Positions 9,150 through 18,850 are shown, counted from the first letter of the stretch. The stretch is DNA of 64,000 nt from Pseudomonas alloputida (GCF_021283545.2 NZ_CP128540.1:2081501-2145500); one strand, 5' to 3'. A program made the numbers and translations. The notes: a model not told the origin generated them from the letters alone.

Positions 9150-10046
9150 TCAATCGCCTTCAGCCACCCGCTCCCGGATCCACTGCACGAAGGCCCTGAT
9201 CTTGGGCACTTCGGCCGCATGCTCGGCATGCGCGATGAAGTGCCTCCCGTTGCTTGCCACAGGGTGGTCCCAGGCCACCACCAGCTTGCCTTCGCTCAGC
9301 TCTTCGGCCACCAGATAGCGGGGAATCAGGGCTATGCCGCAGCCGGAGATGGCCGCGCGGATACACAGGTAGAACGTGTCGAAGCGCGGCCCGTGGTAGC
9401 TGTTCTGGCTATGCAACCCAAGCCCCAGGAACCATTCATGCCAGGCCTCCGGCCGCGACACGCATTGCAACAGGCGGTGCTCAGTCAGCGCCTGGGCGCT
9501 GTCGAAACGGTGGCTGGCCAGCAGCTGCGGGCTGCACACCGGCACCACTTCTTCGCTGAACAACTCGATGCAGGTCGCCCCGGGCCAGGTGCCCTGGCCG
9601 AAGAAAAAGGCGACGTCCGCCTTGGCCTGTACCAGGTCGAATGGCTCCAGCTCGTTGCGCACATCCAGGTGAATGCGTGGGTAGCGGTCACCAAAACCCT
9701 TGAGCCGGGGCACCAGCCAGCGGGCGCCGAAGGTCGGCTGGGTGGCGATGCGCAGCACTTCGGTTTCGTCGCCGTAGCTGAGGATGTAGCGGCTGGATAT
9801 GTCGATCTGGGTGAGGATCTTGTTCACTTCGGTGAGGTACAGCGCGCCGGCCGGGGTCAGGTGCAGGCGCCGGCGAATGCGCTGGAACAGCGAGTGCGAG
9901 AGCATGTCCTCAAGCTGCGCGACCTGCTTGCTGACGGCGCTCTGGGTCAGGTGCAGTTCCTGGGCCGCGCGGGTGAAGCTGAGGTGGCGAGCGGCCGCTT
10001 CGAAGCACTGAAGGGCGGTGGTCGAAGGCATCAGGCGTTTGGACAT
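9150..10046 (-). CDS. LysR-family transcriptional regulator (GcvA-like subgroup)
   Basis: 298 aa. The N-terminal winged HTH is typical of the GcvA group (LMPSTTALQCFEAAARHLSF, then SFTRAAQELHLTQSAVSKQV at residues 24-43). A periplasmic-binding-protein-like effector domain follows from about residue 90. It lies between the aminotransferase, downstream on the same strand, and the permease, which is divergent. It is a good candidate activator of both through the 255-bp divergent region. The effector, GABA or a related amine, is inferred from context only. Confidence 0.9.
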   Translation of the reverse strand: MSKRLMPSTTALQCFEAAARHLSFTRAAQELHLTQSAVSKQVAQLEDMLSHSLFQRIRRRLHLTPAGALYLTEVNKILTQIDISSRYILSYGDETEVLRIATQPTFGARWLVPRLKGFGDRYPRIHLDVRNELEPFDLVQAKADVAFFFGQGTWPGATCIELFSEEVVPVCSPQLLASHRFDSAQALTEHRLLQCVSRPEAWHEWFLGLGLHSQNSYHGPRFDTFYLCIRAAISGCGIALIPRYLVAEELSEGKLVVAWDHPVASNGRHFIAHAEHAAEVPKIRAFVQWIRERVAEGD

Positions 10047-10301
10047 GACGGGCGAATACCGAGCAAAAAAGGAAGGAGTTCATTCCATAAAGGAATTATG
10101 TGGTTCGAAAAGGTCGTTTGTTGACCCCGGCCTATAGATTAATACTGACCTGGATCAACGATTACAACCGGTCATGCGAAGAGGAGGTCAATACCCGCTT
10201 CGGTCCTCTGCAAAACAACAACAACACACATCAGAAATTTATAAGAATTCTGCTCAGACCTTCAGCCGCTTTGCTGCGGCCGACCCATTCGAGGGTTCTT
10301 C
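10047..10301. promoter_or_regulatory. Divergent lysR/gabP intergenic region
   Basis: This 255-bp spacer is clearly more AT-rich than the flanking genes (for example ACAACAACAACACACATCAG near 10217). It must hold the promoters of the divergent regulator and permease genes. LysR operators (T-N11-A) are probable, but I could not single one out. An ATTCCATAAAGGAATTATGT stretch at 10082-10101 contains a small imperfect palindrome (ATTCC/GGAAT) near the regulator start, a possible autoregulatory site. Confidence 0.5.
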
Positions 10302-11684
10302 ATGGCTTCGCAAGACAACAAGAAACAGCGCTCACTGCAGCACGGCCTGACTTCCCGTCAGGTTTCCATGATCTCCATTGCCGGCATCATCGGCGCCGGG
10401 CTGTTCATCGGGTCCTCCAACGCCATTGCCACCGCCGGCCCGGCCATCCTCATCTCCTACGCCATGACTGGCCTGCTGGTCTTGCTGGTGATGCGCATGC
10501 TGGGTGAAATGGCCATCGCAAACCCCAATAGCGGCTCTTTTTCCACCTACGCCTCGGAGGCCATCGGGCCTTGGGCGGGCTTTACCATTGGCTGGTTGTA
10601 CTGGTGGTTCTGGGTGTTGATCATTCCGGTGGAGGCCATTGCCGGTGCTGACATCCTGCATGCCTACTTCCCTGGCGTGCCGTCCTGGCTGTTCGCTTTC
10701 CTGATCATGCTGGTGCTGTCGGGCACCAACCTGGTCAGCGTGAAGAACTTCGGTGCCTTCGAGTACTGGTTCGCGCTGGTCAAGGTGGTCGCGATCATTG
10801 GCTTCATCGGGGTCTGCACCTTGGCGGTGTTCGGCTTCTGGCCGCTGGCAGAGGTATCCGGGGTGAGCCGGCTGTGGGACAGCGGTGGTTTCATGCCCAA
10901 TGGGTTTGGGACGGTGCTTGGGGGCGTGCTGATCACCATCTTCTCGTTCTTCGGTGCCGAAATTGTCACCATCGCGGCTGACGAAACCGCCAACCCGAAA
11001 GACAAGATTCGCCGCGCCACCAACCTGGTGGTGTACCGCATCGCCATCTTCTACCTGGCGTCGATCTTCCTGGTGGTGTCGCTGGTGGCCTGGAACGACC
11101 CCGGGCTCAAAGCGGTAGGGTCGTTCCAGCGTGTACTGGAAGTGCTGAACGTGCCGGGCGCCAAGTTGCTGGTTGACCTGGTGGTGCTGGTGGCGGTGAC
11201 AAGTTGCATGAACTCGGGGCTCTACACGGCGTCGCGCATGCTCTATTCGCTGGGCGCGCGTGGTCAGGCGCTGAGCGTGACCAAGCGCATCTCCGGTTCC
11301 GGCGTGCCGACCGTGGCAGTGATCTTCTCCACCCTGGCGGGCTTCGCTGGCTGCTTCGTCAACTATGTGTTCCCGGGCAAAGTGTTTGGCTTCCTGCTGT
11401 CGACCACCGGCGCCATCGCCTTGCTGGTGTACCTGGTCATCGCCGTGTCGCAACTGCGCATGCGTGCCCGTGCCGAGCGTGAAGGGCGTCCGCTGGAACT
11501 GAAGATGTGGCTGTTCCCATGGCTGACCTGGCTGGTGATAGGCACCATCGTCATGGTGCTGGGCTACATGCTGTTCAGCGATGCCTATCGCTACGAAACG
11601 CTGATGACTGCCGGGGTGACCGCGTTCATTTTGCTGGTTTCGCTGACCCAGCGGCGTGCGAAGATGGTTGCCCAGACGGCCTGA
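10302..11684 (+). CDS. gabP: GABA permease (APC family)
   Basis: 460 aa inner-membrane amino-acid permease. By memory it aligns along its whole length with E. coli GabP: SIAGIIGAGLFIGSS near residue 24, GSFSTYASEAIGPWAG near 80, YWWFWVLIIPVEA near 100, VSGVSRLWDSGGFMPNG near 185, FFGAEIVTIAADE near 215, and RMWLFPWLTWLVIG-type text (KMWLFPWLTWLVIG) near 405. About 12 hydrophobic segments are visible. It would import GABA with protons to feed the nearby aminotransferase. A hairpin follows the stop. Confidence 0.9.
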   Translation: MASQDNKKQRSLQHGLTSRQVSMISIAGIIGAGLFIGSSNAIATAGPAILISYAMTGLLVLLVMRMLGEMAIANPNSGSFSTYASEAIGPWAGFTIGWLYWWFWVLIIPVEAIAGADILHAYFPGVPSWLFAFLIMLVLSGTNLVSVKNFGAFEYWFALVKVVAIIGFIGVCTLAVFGFWPLAEVSGVSRLWDSGGFMPNGFGTVLGGVLITIFSFFGAEIVTIAADETANPKDKIRRATNLVVYRIAIFYLASIFLVVSLVAWNDPGLKAVGSFQRVLEVLNVPGAKLLVDLVVLVAVTSCMNSGLYTASRMLYSLGARGQALSVTKRISGSGVPTVAVIFSTLAGFAGCFVNYVFPGKVFGFLLSTTGAIALLVYLVIAVSQLRMRARAEREGRPLELKMWLFPWLTWLVIGTIVMVLGYMLFSDAYRYETLMTAGVTAFILLVSLTQRRAKMVAQTA

Positions 11685-11696
11685 TGTTTCTGCTTT

Positions 11697-11721
11697 AATG
11701 GGGGCGTTGCGCGCCCCCATT
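11697..11721 (+). terminator. Hairpin after gabP
   Basis: A perfect 10-bp stem AATGGGGGCG/CGCCCCCATT closes a 5-base loop just after the gabP stop. It has no strong T-tract after it, so it may be a weak or factor-assisted terminator. Confidence 0.6.
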
Positions 11722-11741
11722 CCAACAAGCACAGGAAGCGT

Positions 11742-12239
11742 ATGACTGATCACACACTTTCCCTTCAAGCCCTCGCGGCCCCTGAGGGTACTTGCTATGG
11801 CTGCGGCTGTTCCCACCCCAGCGGCCTGCACCTGCAAAGCCACTGGGACGCCGACGGTGTTCACCTGGTGTGCCGTCACTCGCCCGACAGCACCTTCATT
11901 GGCTGGCCTGGCCTGGTTTACGGTGGCCTGCTGGCGATGCTGGTTGACTGCCACTCCAACTGGACGGCGATGGCCTACCACTACCGTAACGAAGGCCGAG
12001 AACCGGGCAGCCTGCCGCGTATCGACTGCGTTACCGGCACGCTCAACCTGACCTACCTGAAACCTACGCCGATGGGCGTCGAGCTGTTGCTCAAGGCGCG
12101 TGTCGAAGGCGAAGTGGGGCGCAAGAGCCGGGTCATCTGCGAAGTCTGGGCAGAGGATGTACTGACTGTGACTGCCGACTCCGTGTTTGTCCGCGTCGAT
12201 ACCGAAAAGCTCAAGCTCAAGGCCCACGGCCAGGCCTGA
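11742..12239 (+). CDS. PaaI-type hotdog thioesterase
   Basis: 165 aa, the size of single-domain hotdog acyl-CoA thioesterases. The central helix motif VYGGLLAMLVDCHSNW near residue 65 corresponds to the HGG-x(n)-D signature of PaaI proteins, with Asp70 as candidate catalytic acid. The N-terminus has a Cys-rich CYGCGCSHPSGLHL segment (residues 18-31), seen in a subset of these proteins. It would hydrolyse an acyl-CoA in the cytoplasm; the substrate is unknown. The ATG follows ACAGGAAGC. Confidence 0.8.
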   Translation: MTDHTLSLQALAAPEGTCYGCGCSHPSGLHLQSHWDADGVHLVCRHSPDSTFIGWPGLVYGGLLAMLVDCHSNWTAMAYHYRNEGREPGSLPRIDCVTGTLNLTYLKPTPMGVELLLKARVEGEVGRKSRVICEVWAEDVLTVTADSVFVRVDTEKLKLKAHGQA

Positions 12240-12326
12240 GCTGCCAACGCTGATGAGTGGTCGGTGATGGTCAGCGGCTGGGAATGTCTCTAGAGTGACA
12301 GGTTCATTCCCTTGGCAAGGTTGATC

Positions 12327-13022
12327 ATGACCGAACTCAGTGCTTTCCCCATTACCCGCAAATGGCCCGCCAAACACCCCGAACGCCTGCAGTTGTACTC
12401 GTTGCCGACGCCCAACGGGGTGAAGGTGTCGATCATGCTCGAAGAGATTGGCTTGGCTTACGAGGCGCACAAGGTGAGCTTCGACAATGACGACCAATTG
12501 AGCCCCGAGTTCATCTCGCTCAGCGCGAACAACAAGATCCCCGCCATCCTCGACCCGAACGGGCCGGGCGGTCAGCCGCTGGCGCTGTTCGAATCGGGGG
12601 CGATCTTGCAGTACCTGGCGGAGAAGAGCGGCCAGCTGCTCAGCCAGGACCCCGCCCAGCGCTACCAGACCCTGCAGTGGCTGATGTTCCAGATGGGCGG
12701 CATCGGGCCGATGTTCGGCCAGGTCGGGTTCTTCCATTTCTTTGCTGGCAAGGAATATGAAGACAAGCGCCCGCGCGACCGCTATGTCAACGAGTCCAAG
12801 CGGCTGCTGGGCGTGCTGGATCGGCATTTGAAAGGTCGGCAGTGGATGGCTGAGGAATACAGCATCGCCGACATCGCCATCTTCCCTTGGGTGCGTAACC
12901 TGGTGGAGCGCTACAACGCCCGTGACCTGGTGGGCTTCGACCAGTTCAAGGAAGTGCAGCGCGTGCTGGCGAATTTCCTCGAACGGCCAGCCGTGCAGCG
13001 TGGCCTGAAAATCCCGGGCTGA
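12327..13022 (+). CDS. Glutathione S-transferase family protein, YfcG/YghU type
   Basis: 231 aa from the ATG at 12327, preceded by AAGG; a frame starting at TTG 12312 is less likely. The N-terminal thioredoxin-like domain has the Ure2p-like signature YSLPTPNGVKVSIMLEE near residue 25, then NNKIPAI near 67 and LFESGAILQYLAEK near 90. The C-terminal helical domain holds YSIADIAIFPWV near 180. YfcG and YghU act as glutathione-dependent disulfide reductases with little classical transferase activity, and this protein probably does the same. No partner genes are obvious. Confidence 0.85.
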   Translation: MTELSAFPITRKWPAKHPERLQLYSLPTPNGVKVSIMLEEIGLAYEAHKVSFDNDDQLSPEFISLSANNKIPAILDPNGPGGQPLALFESGAILQYLAEKSGQLLSQDPAQRYQTLQWLMFQMGGIGPMFGQVGFFHFFAGKEYEDKRPRDRYVNESKRLLGVLDRHLKGRQWMAEEYSIADIAIFPWVRNLVERYNARDLVGFDQFKEVQRVLANFLERPAVQRGLKIPG

Positions 13023-13077
13023 TCAACCTGTGTAGGGACAACTGCCTTGTGCAAACGTTGAAAGGCCTGCGCGGTCG

Positions 13078-13186
13078 CCCGTAGGAGCGGGTTCACCCGC
13101 GAAAGGGCCGGGCCTGCTGGCCAATCTCCACCCGCCGTTCACCGTTGCCGCCGCTACCGTATTCGCGGGTAAACCCGCTCCTACAG
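13078..13186. repeat. REPIN, full copy in minus orientation
   Basis: Two inverted REPs (13078-13113 and 13157-13186) enclose a spacer that reads, on the minus strand, ACGGTAGCGGCGGCAACGGT and so on. The same spacer recurs at 45778-45820. It lies between convergent GST and pit genes. Confidence 0.85.
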
Positions 13187-13202
13187 AAGGCGGCGTACGG
13201 GT

Positions 13203-14819
13203 TCAGAAGATGTGGTTCAGCAGCCAGTACAGGCTGCCAGCCAACAGCATTGCCGCTGGCAGGGTCAGCACCCAGGCCATCAGCAGATTGAACAAAGTGC
13301 GTTTCTGAATCCCCGACCCATTGGCCACCATGGCGCCGGCCACCCCCGAACTCAGCACATGCGTGGTCGACACCGGCAGCCCGAACATATCCGCCGCGCC
13401 AATGGTGCACATCGCCACCACTTCGGCCGATGCGCCTTGGGCATAGCTGAGGTGGGTCTTGCCGATCTTCTCGCCAACGGTGACTACAATACGTCGCCAG
13501 CCAACCATGGTCCCCAGCCCCAGCGCGATGGCTACAGCCACCTTCACCCACAACGGAATATAGCGGGTGGCGTCGTCCAGCTGGGCCTTGAACAACTGCA
13601 CTTGGCTGCGGGTGTCGGCATCGAATGTCACCAGGTGGTTTTTCTCCATGAGGCGGATGGCTTCACTGGTCAGATACATGTCGTTGCGCACGTTGGCCAT
13701 GGCTTCAGCCGGTACGCGCTTGAGCGAGCCATAGCCTTTGACCTCTTCGCCGATCATCCCGGTCAGCGCCGCCAACGCCGGTACCAGGTGCGGGCTGGCC
13801 TTGGGCTCGGCAATGAACAGGGTCAGTACCTGGCGCGGGTCAGCCGGGGCCGCTTGCGGGTCGCTGCGTACCAGTGCCTGGCGGGTCACCTCGGCGACAG
13901 CGGAAAACTGCAGGGCCTGCCCGTTGGGCATGGTCTTGTTCAGCGCATAAGCCATCGGCAGGGTGCCGACCAGAATCAGCATGATCAGGCCCATGCCTTT
14001 CTGGCCATCGTTGGAACCGTGGGCAAAAGAGACCCCGGTGCAGGTCAGAATCAGTAGGCTGCGGATCCACCACGGTGGCGGTGTCTGGCCTTCCGGTGCC
14101 TGGTACAGCGCCTTGCGTTTGACCAGCGCGCGCAGGGCCAGCAGCAACAGGGCTGCGCAAGCAAAACCAATCAGCGGTGAGAACAGCAGGGCATAACCCA
14201 CCTTGCTGGCCTGGGCCCAGTCCACGCCGCTGGTGCCGTCACGCCCATGCATCAGCGCATTGGCCACGCCCACGCCGATGATCGAGCCAATCAGGGTGTG
14301 CGAGGACGATGCCGGCAGGCCCAGCCACCAAGTGCCAAGGTTCCAGATGATCGCCGCCAGCAGCAGGGCGAAGACCATGGCGAAGCCGGCCGAAGAACCC
14401 ACCTGTAGAATCAGTTCTACCGGTAGCAAGGCGATGATGCCGAAGGCCACCGCGCCACTGGAAAAAAGCACGCCCAGGAAGTTGCACAGCCCAGACCACA
14501 CCACTGCGACCGGCGCCGGCAACGAATGGGTGTATATCACGGTGGCTACCGCGTTGGCGGTGTCGTGGAAGCCGTTGACGAACTCGAAGCCCAGGGCAAT
14601 CAGCAGCGCCAGGCCCAGCAGAAGGAACGGTGTGGCCGTGGTGATGACCGTACCGCTTGCGGTCACATCCTGCTTGAGGCTCCAGGCGGTGTAGGCGATA
14701 CCAGCCAGCAGCAGGCTGAAGAACAACGTTAAGGTGGCACGCCCAGGTTTGTGGGAGAGCTGCGGGCGAGCGTCGTGTTTGGCCAGTAGTGGGCTGCTGG
14801 CCACTGACGGGGTTGCCAT
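13203..14819 (-). CDS. pit: Low-affinity inorganic phosphate transporter, PiT family
   Basis: 538 aa inner-membrane protein. The duplicated PiT signature is present: GFEFVNGFHDTANAVATVI near residue 77 and FAHGSNDGQKGMGLIMLI near 265. About ten hydrophobic segments are split by a long soluble loop (residues about 290-405), as in E. coli PitA. It would take up metal-phosphate with protons. It is divergent from the DUF488 gene across 128 bp and has no PhoU-like pit partner beside it. Choice among paralogs (pitA/pitB) is not possible. Confidence 0.9.
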   Translation of the reverse strand: MATPSVASSPLLAKHDARPQLSHKPGRATLTLFFSLLLAGIAYTAWSLKQDVTASGTVITTATPFLLLGLALLIALGFEFVNGFHDTANAVATVIYTHSLPAPVAVVWSGLCNFLGVLFSSGAVAFGIIALLPVELILQVGSSAGFAMVFALLLAAIIWNLGTWWLGLPASSSHTLIGSIIGVGVANALMHGRDGTSGVDWAQASKVGYALLFSPLIGFACAALLLLALRALVKRKALYQAPEGQTPPPWWIRSLLILTCTGVSFAHGSNDGQKGMGLIMLILVGTLPMAYALNKTMPNGQALQFSAVAEVTRQALVRSDPQAAPADPRQVLTLFIAEPKASPHLVPALAALTGMIGEEVKGYGSLKRVPAEAMANVRNDMYLTSEAIRLMEKNHLVTFDADTRSQVQLFKAQLDDATRYIPLWVKVAVAIALGLGTMVGWRRIVVTVGEKIGKTHLSYAQGASAEVVAMCTIGAADMFGLPVSTTHVLSSGVAGAMVANGSGIQKRTLFNLLMAWVLTLPAAMLLAGSLYWLLNHIF

Positions 14820-14947
14820 GGGGGCTCCGGTTGGCGTTGGGCGAAAGTGCCGAAGGCCTTGAGCATAGAAACAATTCGTAACCCGGCCGTGACCTCGATC
14901 AATGAATTATCTAGGCTCAAGACGGACGGTAATGGCAGGAGACACCC

Positions 14948-15334
14948 ATGATTCGCTGCAAGCGTGTCTATGATGCGGTTGAGGATGAAGATGGCCAGCG
15001 TGTACTGGTCGACCGCCTGTGGCCGCGCAACAAACGCAAGGAAGACCTTCATGGGCAGTGGTTGCGCGAAGTGGCACCTTCGAACGAATTGCGTAAGGCG
15101 TTCCACCAGGGAGACGTGGATTTTGCCGGTTTTACCCAGCGTTACCAGCAAGCGCTGGCGGCCCACCCCGAGCACTGGTATCCGCTGCTGGACCTGGCCA
15201 GGAAGGGGACGCTGACATTGCTTTATGCCGGCAAGGACAGCGAGCACAACAATGCCCGGGTGCTGGCCGACTGGTTGGAAAACGAACTGGACAGGAGTGG
15301 CCCTGGCAGTTCGCCAGTTTGTTATGCCCAATGA
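14948..15334 (+). CDS. DUF488 (YeaO-like) protein
   Basis: 128 aa. It starts IRCKRVYDAVEDEDGQRVLV and carries DRLWPRNKRKEDL near residue 24, the hallmark of the YeaO/DUF488 family, and TLLYAGKDSEHNNARVLADW near the end. Function in the family is unsettled, with proposed links to heme or DNA binding. The ATG follows GCAGGAGACACCC. The GNAT gene starts within a few bases of its stop, so the two probably share a transcript. Confidence 0.85.
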   Translation: MIRCKRVYDAVEDEDGQRVLVDRLWPRNKRKEDLHGQWLREVAPSNELRKAFHQGDVDFAGFTQRYQQALAAHPEHWYPLLDLARKGTLTLLYAGKDSEHNNARVLADWLENELDRSGPGSSPVCYAQ

Positions 15335-15344
15335 GTGCGATGCG

Positions 15345-15788
15345 ATGTTCTTACAGTTGATTCCCGCCCAAGACATCCACTGCACCTTCGCCCGCGACCT
15401 TACGCGCCGCGCCATGTTGCCCTACTACCGTGAATTCGACCTGCTGTGGATCGAGGACGCCTTCGACGCGGCCTGGGGCTGGCGCGAGCAGTGGCTGGTG
15501 ATAGAAGGCGACACGCTGTTGGGTTTTTGCAGCCTCAGCCAGGACCGCCAGGCGCTGTTCATCCGCGAGTTGCACCTGTTGCCTGAGCACCGTGGGCGAG
15601 GGGTCGGTAGCTGGGTGCTGGAAGAACTGGCGCTGTGGGCCAGGCAGCGGCGCCTTCCCCTGTTGCGGCTGATGGTGTTCCGCAGCAACCCGGCCCGCCT
15701 GCTGTACCAGCGTCATGGCTTCGTCGAAATGGGTGAAGACGAATGCTTTGTACGGATGCAGCGAGATATCAACATAGTAGCTAAATGA
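15345..15788 (+). CDS. GNAT-family N-acetyltransferase
   Basis: 147 aa from the ATG at 15345; an ATG at 15324 would add seven residues and overlap the DUF488 end. The acetyl-CoA-binding motif A is visible as LHLLPEHRGRGVGSWVLEEL (residues about 75-94), with motif B text LPLLRLMVFRSNPARLLYQRHGF after it. It is a soluble single-domain enzyme that transfers acetyl from acetyl-CoA to an unknown amine. It is translationally close to the DUF488 gene. Confidence 0.82.
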   Translation: MFLQLIPAQDIHCTFARDLTRRAMLPYYREFDLLWIEDAFDAAWGWREQWLVIEGDTLLGFCSLSQDRQALFIRELHLLPEHRGRGVGSWVLEELALWARQRRLPLLRLMVFRSNPARLLYQRHGFVEMGEDECFVRMQRDINIVAK

Positions 15789-15895
15789 TGGCTTGTCGCG
15801 ACCGCAGAGCATGGGCATAGTGGATCCACACCTTTACGGCTGTCTGCAGGCGGGCAGCCCGTACTTGAGGAGATAAGGGAAAAGGAGAAGCCCCT

Positions 15896-16285
15896 ATGAA
15901 CGGAATCGGTATGCGGCTGCGGGAAGAACGTGAGCGGCTGGGTATGACCCAGCGTGTATTTGGCGATATCGGTGGGGTCGAGCCCAACGCTCAAGGCAAG
16001 TACGAAAGCGGTGAACGCACGCCGCGGCTAGATTACCTGGCGGCATTGGCGACCCGGGGCGTGGATGCGTTGTATGTCCTCAGCGGCCTGCGCACCCCGG
16101 CAGCGCACGAAGGTTTGAACACGGATGAGTCCGGTTTGCTGGGGGCTTTTCGGAAATTGCGGTCGGATGATCAGGCGGCGCTCTTGCACCTTTTGGGGCG
16201 GTTGGCCAACGACGCCAAGCCCCGGCAAATAGTGCGGCCGCTTACTGTCGAACGTCAGTCGTTTCTGAAGGAAGCAATGCGTTAG
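15896..16285 (+). CDS. XRE-family HTH regulator
   Basis: 129 aa, with a strong AAAGGAGAAG ribosome site. The HTH spans residues about 5-55 (GMRLREERERLGMTQRVFGD then YESGERTPRLDYLAALA). The C-terminal half is helical and has no catalytic motif. Proteins of this form are often encoded directly before gacA in pseudomonads, but no function is established that I can name. It ends 63 bp before gacA. Confidence 0.8.
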   Translation: MNGIGMRLREERERLGMTQRVFGDIGGVEPNAQGKYESGERTPRLDYLAALATRGVDALYVLSGLRTPAAHEGLNTDESGLLGAFRKLRSDDQAALLHLLGRLANDAKPRQIVRPLTVERQSFLKEAMR

Positions 16286-16348
16286 GCCCACCGTGAAAAA
16301 TTTTGTTAAGGTGGCGGGATCCAATCGCCCTGCTGACGAGGTGTGTGC

Positions 16349-16987
16349 TTGATTAGGGTCTTAGTGGTCGATGATCACGATCTGGTACGAACCGGTATTA
16401 CACGGATGTTGGCCGACATCGACGGCCTGCAGGTGGTGGGTGAGGGAGATTCCGGCGAGTCGGCACTGAAACTGGCCCGGGAGCTGAAACCGGACGTTGT
16501 GCTGATGGATGTGAAAATGCCCGGCATCGGCGGCCTGGAGGCCACCCGCAAACTGCTGCGCAGCCACCCTGACATCAAGGTAGTGGCGGTGACGGTGTGC
16601 GAGGAAGACCCGTTCCCCACACGCTTGTTGCAGGCCGGCGCTGCCGGCTACCTGACCAAGGGTGCAGGCCTTGACGAAATGGTCCAGGCCATTCGTCTGG
16701 CCTTTGCCGGCCAGCGCTATATCAGCCCGCAGATCGCCCAGCAGTTGGCGCTGAAACCGTTCCAGCCGCAGGGGTCTCCGTTCGACGCGTTGTCCGAACG
16801 GGAAATCCAGATTGCCCTGATGATCGTCGGCTGCCAGAAAGTGCAGATCATCTCCGACAAGTTGTGCCTCTCGCCCAAGACCGTCAATACTTACCGTTAT
16901 CGGATCTTTGAAAAACTCTCGGTCACCAGCGACGTCGAACTGACCTTGCTGGCCGTTCGCCACGGTATGGTTGACGCAAGCCTGTAA
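16349..16987 (+). CDS. gacA: GacA/UvrY response regulator (TTG start)
   Basis: 212 aa. I chose the TTG at 16349 because the family begins MIRVLVVDDHDLVRTGITRM and GAGG lies about eight bases upstream; a GTG at 16343 would add two residues. The receiver domain has D54 in LMDVKMPG as the phosphorylation site, with DD at 8-9 and Lys in YLTKGAG. A LuxR-type HTH covers about 145-205 (LSEREIQIALMIVGCQ, LSPKTVNTYRYRIFEKL). It receives phosphate from GacS and activates Rsm small RNAs that relieve RsmA repression. uvrC starts six bases after its stop, the standard gacA-uvrC pair. Confidence 0.95.
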   Translation: MIRVLVVDDHDLVRTGITRMLADIDGLQVVGEGDSGESALKLARELKPDVVLMDVKMPGIGGLEATRKLLRSHPDIKVVAVTVCEEDPFPTRLLQAGAAGYLTKGAGLDEMVQAIRLAFAGQRYISPQIAQQLALKPFQPQGSPFDALSEREIQIALMIVGCQKVQIISDKLCLSPKTVNTYRYRIFEKLSVTSDVELTLLAVRHGMVDASL

Positions 16988-16993
16988 AACCTC

Positions 16994-18817
16994 ATGTCCC
17001 AAGTCTTTGATGCCAGCGCATTCCTGGCGACCTGCAGCGGTCGCCCGGGCGTTTACCGGATGTTCGACGGCGAAGCCCGGCTGCTTTACGTGGGCAAGGC
17101 CAAGAACCTGAAGAAGCGCCTGGCCAGCTATTTCCGCAAGACCGGCCTTGCGCCCAAGACCGCCGCGCTGGTTGCGCGCATCGCCCAGGTTGAAACCACC
17201 ATCACCGCCAACGAAACTGAGGCGTTGCTGCTGGAGCAGAACCTGATCAAGGAGTGGCGGCCGCCTTACAACATCCTGCTGCGCGACGATAAGTCCTACC
17301 CCTACGTGTTTCTGTCCGATGGCGAGTTCCCGCGCCTGGGCATTCACCGTGGGGCGAAAAAGGCCAAGGGCCGTTACTTTGGCCCGTACCCCAGCGCCGG
17401 GGCCATTCGCGAAAGCCTCAGCCTGCTGCAAAAGGCTTTTTCTGTGCGTCAGTGCGAAGACAGCTACTACGCCAACCGCACCCGGCCATGCCTGCAGTAC
17501 CAGATAAAACGCTGCAAAGGGCCCTGCACCGACCTGGTGACTGCCGAGGAATACGCAGAGGACGTTCGTCATTCGGTGATGTTTCTGGAAGGGCGTAGCC
17601 AGCAACTGGGCAATGAGTTGAACGCCGAGATGGAAAAGGCCGCCATGGCCCTCGATTTCGAAAAAGCCGCCGAGCTGCGCGACCAGATCGCCTTGTTGCG
17701 CCGCGTGCAGGACCAACAGTACATCGAGGGCGGCAGCGGCGATGTCGACGTCATCGCCGCCTTCGTCAACCCGGGTGGTGCCTGTGTGCACCTGATCAGC
17801 GTGCGCGGCGGGCGAGTACTGGGCAGCAAGAACTTCTTCCCGCAGGTGGGCATCGAGGAGGAGGTGGCCGAGGTCATGGCCGCATTCCTGTCCCAGTACT
17901 ATCTGGGCAACGCAGAGCGCGAGCTACCCGGCGAGTTGATCGTCAATGTTGTTCACGAAGATTTCAACGCCATCACCGAAGCGCTGCACACGCTGCGTGG
18001 CCGCGAACTGACCATCAGCCACCGGGTGCGTGGCACTCGCGCCCGCTGGCAGCAACTGGCCGTGACCAATGCCGAGCAGGCGTTGAATGCCCGCCTGGCC
18101 AACCGCCAGCACATGGCTGCGCGCTTCGAAGCCCTGGCCGAAGTGCTGGGCCTGGATGAAGTGCCGCAACGCCTGGAATGCTACGACATCAGCCACTCCA
18201 GTGGTGAAGCTACCGTGGCCAGTTGCGTGGTGTTCGGCCCCGAAGGGCCGATCAAGTCCGACTACCGCCGCTTCAACATCGAAGACGTCACCGCAGGTGA
18301 CGATTATGCGGCCATGCATCAGGCCCTGACCCGCCGCTATGGGCGCATCAAGGACGGCGAGGGCAAGCTGCCCGATGTGCTGCTGGTGGACGGCGGCAAG
18401 GGCCAGCTGAACATGGCCCGCGATGTGATGCAGGAGCTGGGCTTCACCGACCTCACCCTGTTGGGTGTGGCCAAGGGCGTCACACGCAAGGCGGGTTTCG
18501 AAACCCTGTACCTGAACGATGTGCATCACGAATTCACCCTCAAGGGCGATTCATCGGCGTTGCACCTGATCCAGCAGATCCGCGACGAAGCCCACCGCTT
18601 CGCTATCACCGGCCACCGGGCCCGTCGTGGCAAGGCTCGTCGAGTCTCCAGCCTTGAAGATGTGGCCGGGGTAGGGCCCAAGCGCCGCCGCGACCTGCTT
18701 AAACATTTCGGCGGCCTGCAGGAGCTCAACCGCGCCAGTATCGATGAAATCGCCAAAGCCCCCGGCATCAGTAAAAAGCTTGCCGAGTCGATTTATGCCA
18801 GCCTGCATAGCGAGTAG
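16994..18817 (+). CDS. uvrC: Excinuclease ABC subunit C
   Basis: 607 aa, normal length. The N-terminal GIY-YIG nuclease ([20 protein letters not shown], residues 18-37) makes the 3' incision. A UVR domain is at about 200-240 ([20 protein letters not shown]) and contacts UvrB. The UvrC-type RNase H-like nuclease follows ([11 protein letters not shown] near 395, [10 protein letters not shown] near 460) and makes the 5' incision. Two helix-hairpin-helix motifs close the protein ([20 protein letters not shown] near 555). It works with UvrAB in nucleotide excision repair and is cotranscribed with gacA. Confidence 0.97.
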   Translation: MSQVFDASAFLATCSGRPGVYRMFDGEARLLYVGKAKNLKKRLASYFRKTGLAPKTAALVARIAQVETTITANETEALLLEQNLIKEWRPPYNILLRDDKSYPYVFLSDGEFPRLGIHRGAKKAKGRYFGPYPSAGAIRESLSLLQKAFSVRQCEDSYYANRTRPCLQYQIKRCKGPCTDLVTAEEYAEDVRHSVMFLEGRSQQLGNELNAEMEKAAMALDFEKAAELRDQIALLRRVQDQQYIEGGSGDVDVIAAFVNPGGACVHLISVRGGRVLGSKNFFPQVGIEEEVAEVMAAFLSQYYLGNAERELPGELIVNVVHEDFNAITEALHTLRGRELTISHRVRGTRARWQQLAVTNAEQALNARLANRQHMAARFEALAEVLGLDEVPQRLECYDISHSSGEATVASCVVFGPEGPIKSDYRRFNIEDVTAGDDYAAMHQALTRRYGRIKDGEGKLPDVLLVDGGKGQLNMARDVMQELGFTDLTLLGVAKGVTRKAGFETLYLNDVHHEFTLKGDSSALHLIQQIRDEAHRFAITGHRARRGKARRVSSLEDVAGVGPKRRRDLLKHFGGLQELNRASIDEIAKAPGISKKLAESIYASLHSE

Positions 18818-18850
18818 AATGCCGGGCTCAACTTGCAGCCAGTCGTACCG

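Noticed and set aside
10332..12827. 831-codon minus-strand open frame opposite gabP, the thioesterase and GST genes
   Set aside because: It lies across three well-supported plus-strand genes and its His/Gln-rich translation is typical of antisense shadows in high-G+C DNA.
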